Assembly: GCF_900155615.1 (NCBI RefSeq) | Contig: NZ_FUHT01000003.1 | Span: 186,001 to 250,000, forward strand | Length of the DNA: 64,000 nt | Reading direction: 5' to 3' | Source of the DNA: Massiliimalia massiliensis | Lineage (GTDB): Bacteria; Bacillota; Clostridia; Oscillospirales; Ruminococcaceae | In this document: positions 61,356 through 64,000 of the stretch, piece by piece | How positions within the stretch are numbered: position 1 is the stretch's first letter | Layout of the letters: each line of letters starts with the position of its first letter | Notes under the pieces: generated by a model | What the model was told of the DNA's origin: nothing | Database searches by the model: none | Seen by the model: the letters and a program-made list of their open reading frames with translations, nothing else | Program-made: the position numbers and the translations under genes

Positions 61356-61565
61356 CTGCACCAATTTTGATGGAAAAAGTATGAGCGCAGGCTTAGAAAA
61401 CGAGTGCTTTTCTAATCACGGTTACAAATTCAGTATCAGTTTGCACCAATTTTGCTGGTCTTTGTTTGATAGAATTGGTGCATCGCAAGCATAAGCTCAC
61501 GGCTTTTTTGAAATTGAGGCAAATAAACATAAGCCACACGGCTTTTCATAACTGCACCAATTTTA
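61356..61565. repeat. Dispersed TGCACCAATTTT repeats downstream of tRNA-Leu
   Basis: TGCACCAATTTT occurs at 61357-61368, 61442-61453 and 61553-61564, and its inverse AATTGGTGCA at 61473-61482. A second repeat, CATAAGC followed by ACGGCTTTT, occurs near 61490-61508 and 61528-61545. The 61348-61623 stretch holds no protein gene that I can support. It is likely the end of the integrated element or recombinase binding sites. Confidence 0.6.
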
Positions 61566-61623
61566 CAAAATCTGGAATTTCATGAGGCTTATGAGTAGTA
61601 AAAGACCAATAAATTAAAGCAAG

Positions 61624-61650
61624 AAAAAGAGCGGTCATTGCTGGCCGCTC
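61624..61650 (-). terminator. Terminator of the recombinase genes
   Basis: GAGCGGTCA (61629-61637) pairs with TGGCCGCTC (61642-61650, one wobble); on the minus strand TTTTTC follows. Confidence 0.85.
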
Positions 61651-61679
61651 ATATTTTGTGGTATATAGTTTGCCTGAGA

Positions 61680-63266
61680 TTAGATTGTGATTTTTATCTT
61701 CTCGCCATTCTTAAATTTGAAGTCAAGCGAATCCGGCTTTACAACTATGCGCTCTACTAAGTTGTTCCATTCTTGCTCTGTAAATACCGTAACATCTTGG
61801 TAGTTTTCCAGCGTTTCTACAAATCGGTGGAGCTTCTCGCGCATACCTACCGTTTTAAGTTCTTCGGCTTTCAAGTCGGCTATACGTTTTTTCTGTTCAT
61901 CAATTTGCTGGACAAGTTGATTGAATTTAGCTCGGTATTTTTGCTGATCCTGAGACTTTCTGGCATTTTCATGGACTAACTCCTGAATTTCTACCATAAG
62001 GTTCTCAAGTGAAATCTCAGCCTGCAGGCGCGTTTCCTTAAGCTGTACTAATATATCTTCATTCTCGAGACGCTCCTGACATTCTGTAATGTATGAATCC
62101 TTGTTAGAAAGTAGTTTTTTCAAGGCTTCCAAATAGTATTTTTTAATATCTGATTCAGAAATGCTGGGAGATGTACATTTTTCCTCACCATCATACCGAT
62201 GGTTACAATACCACACGACCTTTCGATGCTTTTTACTATTGCTATGAAGCACTTTCCTGCCGTAAAAATATCCGCATTCACCACAAATGATCTTCGTACT
62301 GAACACGCTGTTATCTCTTAGGGCAGACCTAAAATTGCTTCTTCGCTCAAGCTCTGCTTGTACCAGATTAAAAGTATCTTCGTCGATGATGGCATCATGC
62401 GAGTTCGACACATAGTACTGTTTTACTTCGCCATTGTTTTTTCGGACTGTTTTCGACAGATAATCTACAGTGTAGGTCTTTTGACGCAAGGCATCGCCTT
62501 TGTATTTCTCGTTTGAGAGAATACTTTTAATAGTACTGACTGACCACCTATCTTTTCCGCCGGGCGTCTTAATGCCATGTTCGGTCAAAGTGTCCGCAAT
62601 GGTGCGGATCGTTTTTCCATCAAGAAACATTTTGTAGATATCTCTGATAATTTCAGCCTCTTCTGGTACGATTTCCGGCCTGCCGTCTTCGCCTTTTCTA
62701 TAACCGAGGAAACGTTTATATGGCAAAGAGATGTTACCATCCTGCATACTTTTCTGCATTCCCCAGCGAACATTTTCCGAGATAGACCGGCTTTCCTCCT
62801 GCGCAAGGCTGGACATGATTGTCAGCATAACTTCGCATTGCTTATCTAAGGTTCGGATTCCCTCTTTTTCAAAGATTACTTCGATTTTGAGGGCGGAAAG
62901 CTCACGAACTGTCTGAAGCGTATCAACGGTATTGCGAGCGAAGCGGCTGATTGACTTCGTAAGAATCAGGTCAATTTTGCCAGCTTTTGCGTCGGCGATC
63001 ATACGATTGAAACCATCACGTTTTTTAGTATTTGTCCCGGTTATACCTTCGTCGGCGTAGATACCGACAAATTCCCAGGCCGGATTACTACGGATATATT
63101 TGCCATAATAATCCACCTGTGCCTCATAACTGGACTGTTGCTCGTCCTGCTCCGTAGAAACACGGGCATATGCGGCAACTTTTAGTTTGGGAATTTCCGA
63201 TTCTTCTTCACACATAGCTTGGATATCTATCGGTTCCCAAACAGTCACTCGTTTTGCGTTATTCAT
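61680..63266 (-). CDS. Large serine recombinase (complete)
   Basis: Site-specific integrase of the large serine recombinase family, 528 residues. The catalytic resolvase domain has AAYARVSTEQDEQQSSYEAQ (nucleophilic Ser in RVST) and SISRFARNTVDTL. The recombinase domain carries GKTIRTIADTL. The zinc ribbon has CGECGYF and YCNHRYDGEEKC. A long coiled coil (about 400-480) precedes the C-terminus. All key residues are present. Its start overlaps the end of a second recombinase by 8 bases. The DNA looks more AT-rich than the flanking core genes, consistent with mobile origin. Confidence 0.93.
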   Translation of the reverse strand: MNNAKRVTVWEPIDIQAMCEEESEIPKLKVAAYARVSTEQDEQQSSYEAQVDYYGKYIRSNPAWEFVGIYADEGITGTNTKKRDGFNRMIADAKAGKIDLILTKSISRFARNTVDTLQTVRELSALKIEVIFEKEGIRTLDKQCEVMLTIMSSLAQEESRSISENVRWGMQKSMQDGNISLPYKRFLGYRKGEDGRPEIVPEEAEIIRDIYKMFLDGKTIRTIADTLTEHGIKTPGGKDRWSVSTIKSILSNEKYKGDALRQKTYTVDYLSKTVRKNNGEVKQYYVSNSHDAIIDEDTFNLVQAELERRSNFRSALRDNSVFSTKIICGECGYFYGRKVLHSNSKKHRKVVWYCNHRYDGEEKCTSPSISESDIKKYYLEALKKLLSNKDSYITECQERLENEDILVQLKETRLQAEISLENLMVEIQELVHENARKSQDQQKYRAKFNQLVQQIDEQKKRIADLKAEELKTVGMREKLHRFVETLENYQDVTVFTEQEWNNLVERIVVKPDSLDFKFKNGEKIKITI

Positions 63267-64000
63267 ACAAGGTACTCCTTTCTAAGGTTCTATTTCGCGC
63301 TTGTTGTCGCATTTCCTCATTCCAACTGTCTTTTCGGGAATAGGGATGCCATATTGTTTTAACTTCCGCACCAGAATTCATAATATAAGTAAGGTCGTAA
63401 TCTTTACCGCAGACAATCTCGGATATATAATCTTTTAGATCAATATCCTCGAGCGACGGCAAGCCAAGAACCTCCTTTGTCTTTGCTATCAATATTTTTT
63501 CTGGTATTTGCCGGTTATTGCAATATTTCTTTCCTTTCCTCATGAATGTTGCACATATCCAAGCGGGCTTCGCATATTTAGTGCTGGCATTCGCGACTCT
63601 TCTATTGAAATGCTTACCACAGCAAGCGCAGATAAGCATACCTGTAAAGATAGTTTTCATGCGTTTTTCGGGTAACTTTATCTTGGCTTTTCTGCGTTCT
63701 GCTTCGGCTTGTGCCCGTTCGAAAATTTCCTTTGAGATAATCGCCTCGTGGCTGTTTTCTACAAAGTATTTTCTTTTCTCACCTCGGTTAATGACTCCTT
63801 TCTTCGTTCGAAAATCCTCAACGTAGGTTTTTTGCAGAATCATATCTCCGGTATATTTCTCATTATGGAGAATTCGATAGATACTGCCTTCGCGCCAATC
63901 ATCACAGCCTCGCACCGTAGGAACATGTATAGCATTCAGCTTTTTAGCGATAGCAAGCCTCCCCATTCCGGAGAGGTAATCATCAAAAATCATACGGACA
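63259..64000 (-). CDS. Second serine recombinase (partial, N-terminus off the window)
   Basis: At least 246 codons visible; the reading frame stays open to base 64000, so the catalytic N-terminal domain lies outside. The visible part starts in the recombinase domain (VRMIFDDYLSGMGRLAIAKKLN), continues to a zinc ribbon (CACCGKHFNRR and WICATFMRKGKKYCNN) and ends without the long coiled coil seen in its neighbour. The 8-base overlap with the downstream recombinase indicates coupled translation. Paired or triple serine recombinases of this kind are known from clostridial integrative elements and prophages. Confidence 0.88.
   Translation of the reverse strand, partial: VRMIFDDYLSGMGRLAIAKKLNAIHVPTVRGCDDWREGSIYRILHNEKYTGDMILQKTYVEDFRTKKGVINRGEKRKYFVENSHEAIISKEIFERAQAEAERRKAKIKLPEKRMKTIFTGMLICACCGKHFNRRVANASTKYAKPAWICATFMRKGKKYCNNRQIPEKILIAKTKEVLGLPSLEDIDLKDYISEIVCGKDYDLTYIMNSGAEVKTIWHPYSRKDSWNEEMRQQARNRTLERSTLYE

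Noticed and set aside
1-64000. CRISPR arrays, rRNA genes or insertion sequences
   Set aside because: No regularly spaced identical repeats, no rRNA-like stretch and no transposase gene were seen; the only mobile-element genes are the serine recombinases at the right edge.

Overview
The window looks like a chromosomal segment of a Gram-positive anaerobe of the class Clostridia, probably the Oscillospirales/Ruminococcaceae side. This placement is inferred from gene content and order (rimP-nusA-ylxR-ylxQ-infB-rbfA-nrnA-truB-ribF; ylxM-ffh-rpsP-khpA-rimM-trmD; gdpP-rplI-dnaB-tilS-hpt-ftsH), AGGAGG/AAAGGA ribosome-binding sites, consensus sigma-A promoters and many U-tailed hairpin terminators. 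No rRNA is present to fix the species.

Layout. 1-780: rpsI-rplM on the minus strand. 1.1-3.4 kb: a Gfo/Idh/MocA oxidoreductase, lexA (minus), a candidate small RNA and a small Smr-domain gene. 3.4-5.8 kb: nadB-nadC (minus). 6.0-16.8 kb: RNase J, then gdpP-rplI-dnaB-tilS-hpt-ftsH. 16.8-17.7 kb: a divergent pair of small DNA-binding proteins around a LexA-box-like site. 17.8-20.1 kb: ilvB-ilvN behind a short Ile-containing leader ORF. 20.2-25.7 kb: an unknown lipoprotein and a divergent type IIA topoisomerase pair. 25.7-29.1 kb: a minus-strand structured RNA candidate, secG, rnr and a GNAT acetyltransferase. 29.2-37.5 kb: argG-H-C-J-B-D-F behind tandem ARG boxes. 37.7-41.9 kb: a penicillin-binding carboxypeptidase, pgi, a P-loop protein and yceD-rpmF. 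42.0-44.7 kb: der, plsY and a zinc-ribbon membrane protein. 44.7-49.1 kb: ylxM-ffh-rpsP-khpA-rimM-trmD and HPr. 49.1-51.7 kb: htpG-ppiB (minus) under a perfect CIRCE operator. 51.8-61.1 kb: exoA, a YjbR-like protein and the nusA-infB translation/RNA operon through ribF. 61.2 kb: tRNA-Leu(UAG). 61.3-64.0 kb: the end of an integrated element with two overlapping large serine recombinases; the second runs off the window.

How the genes work together. Most of the window is housekeeping: translation (S9, L13, L9, L32, S16, IF2, RimP, RimM, RbfA, TrmD, TruB, TilS), RNA turnover (RNase J, RNase R, NrnA), protein export (SecG, Ffh, YlxM), c-di-AMP hydrolysis (GdpP), NAD synthesis, branched-chain amino-acid and arginine synthesis. 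Arginine genes are complete from glutamate apart from carbamoyl-phosphate synthase.

The more unusual signals are non-coding. They are a 75-bp interrupted palindrome that contains a perfect consensus promoter before ylxM-ffh; two candidate small RNAs with their own terminators; a long hairpin in the nusA-operon leader; an ATGA-coupled leader peptide before ilvB; and several palindromic operator candidates (nadB, lexA, RNase J). All promoter, terminator and operator calls come from reading the sequence by eye. No folding, alignment or database search was run.
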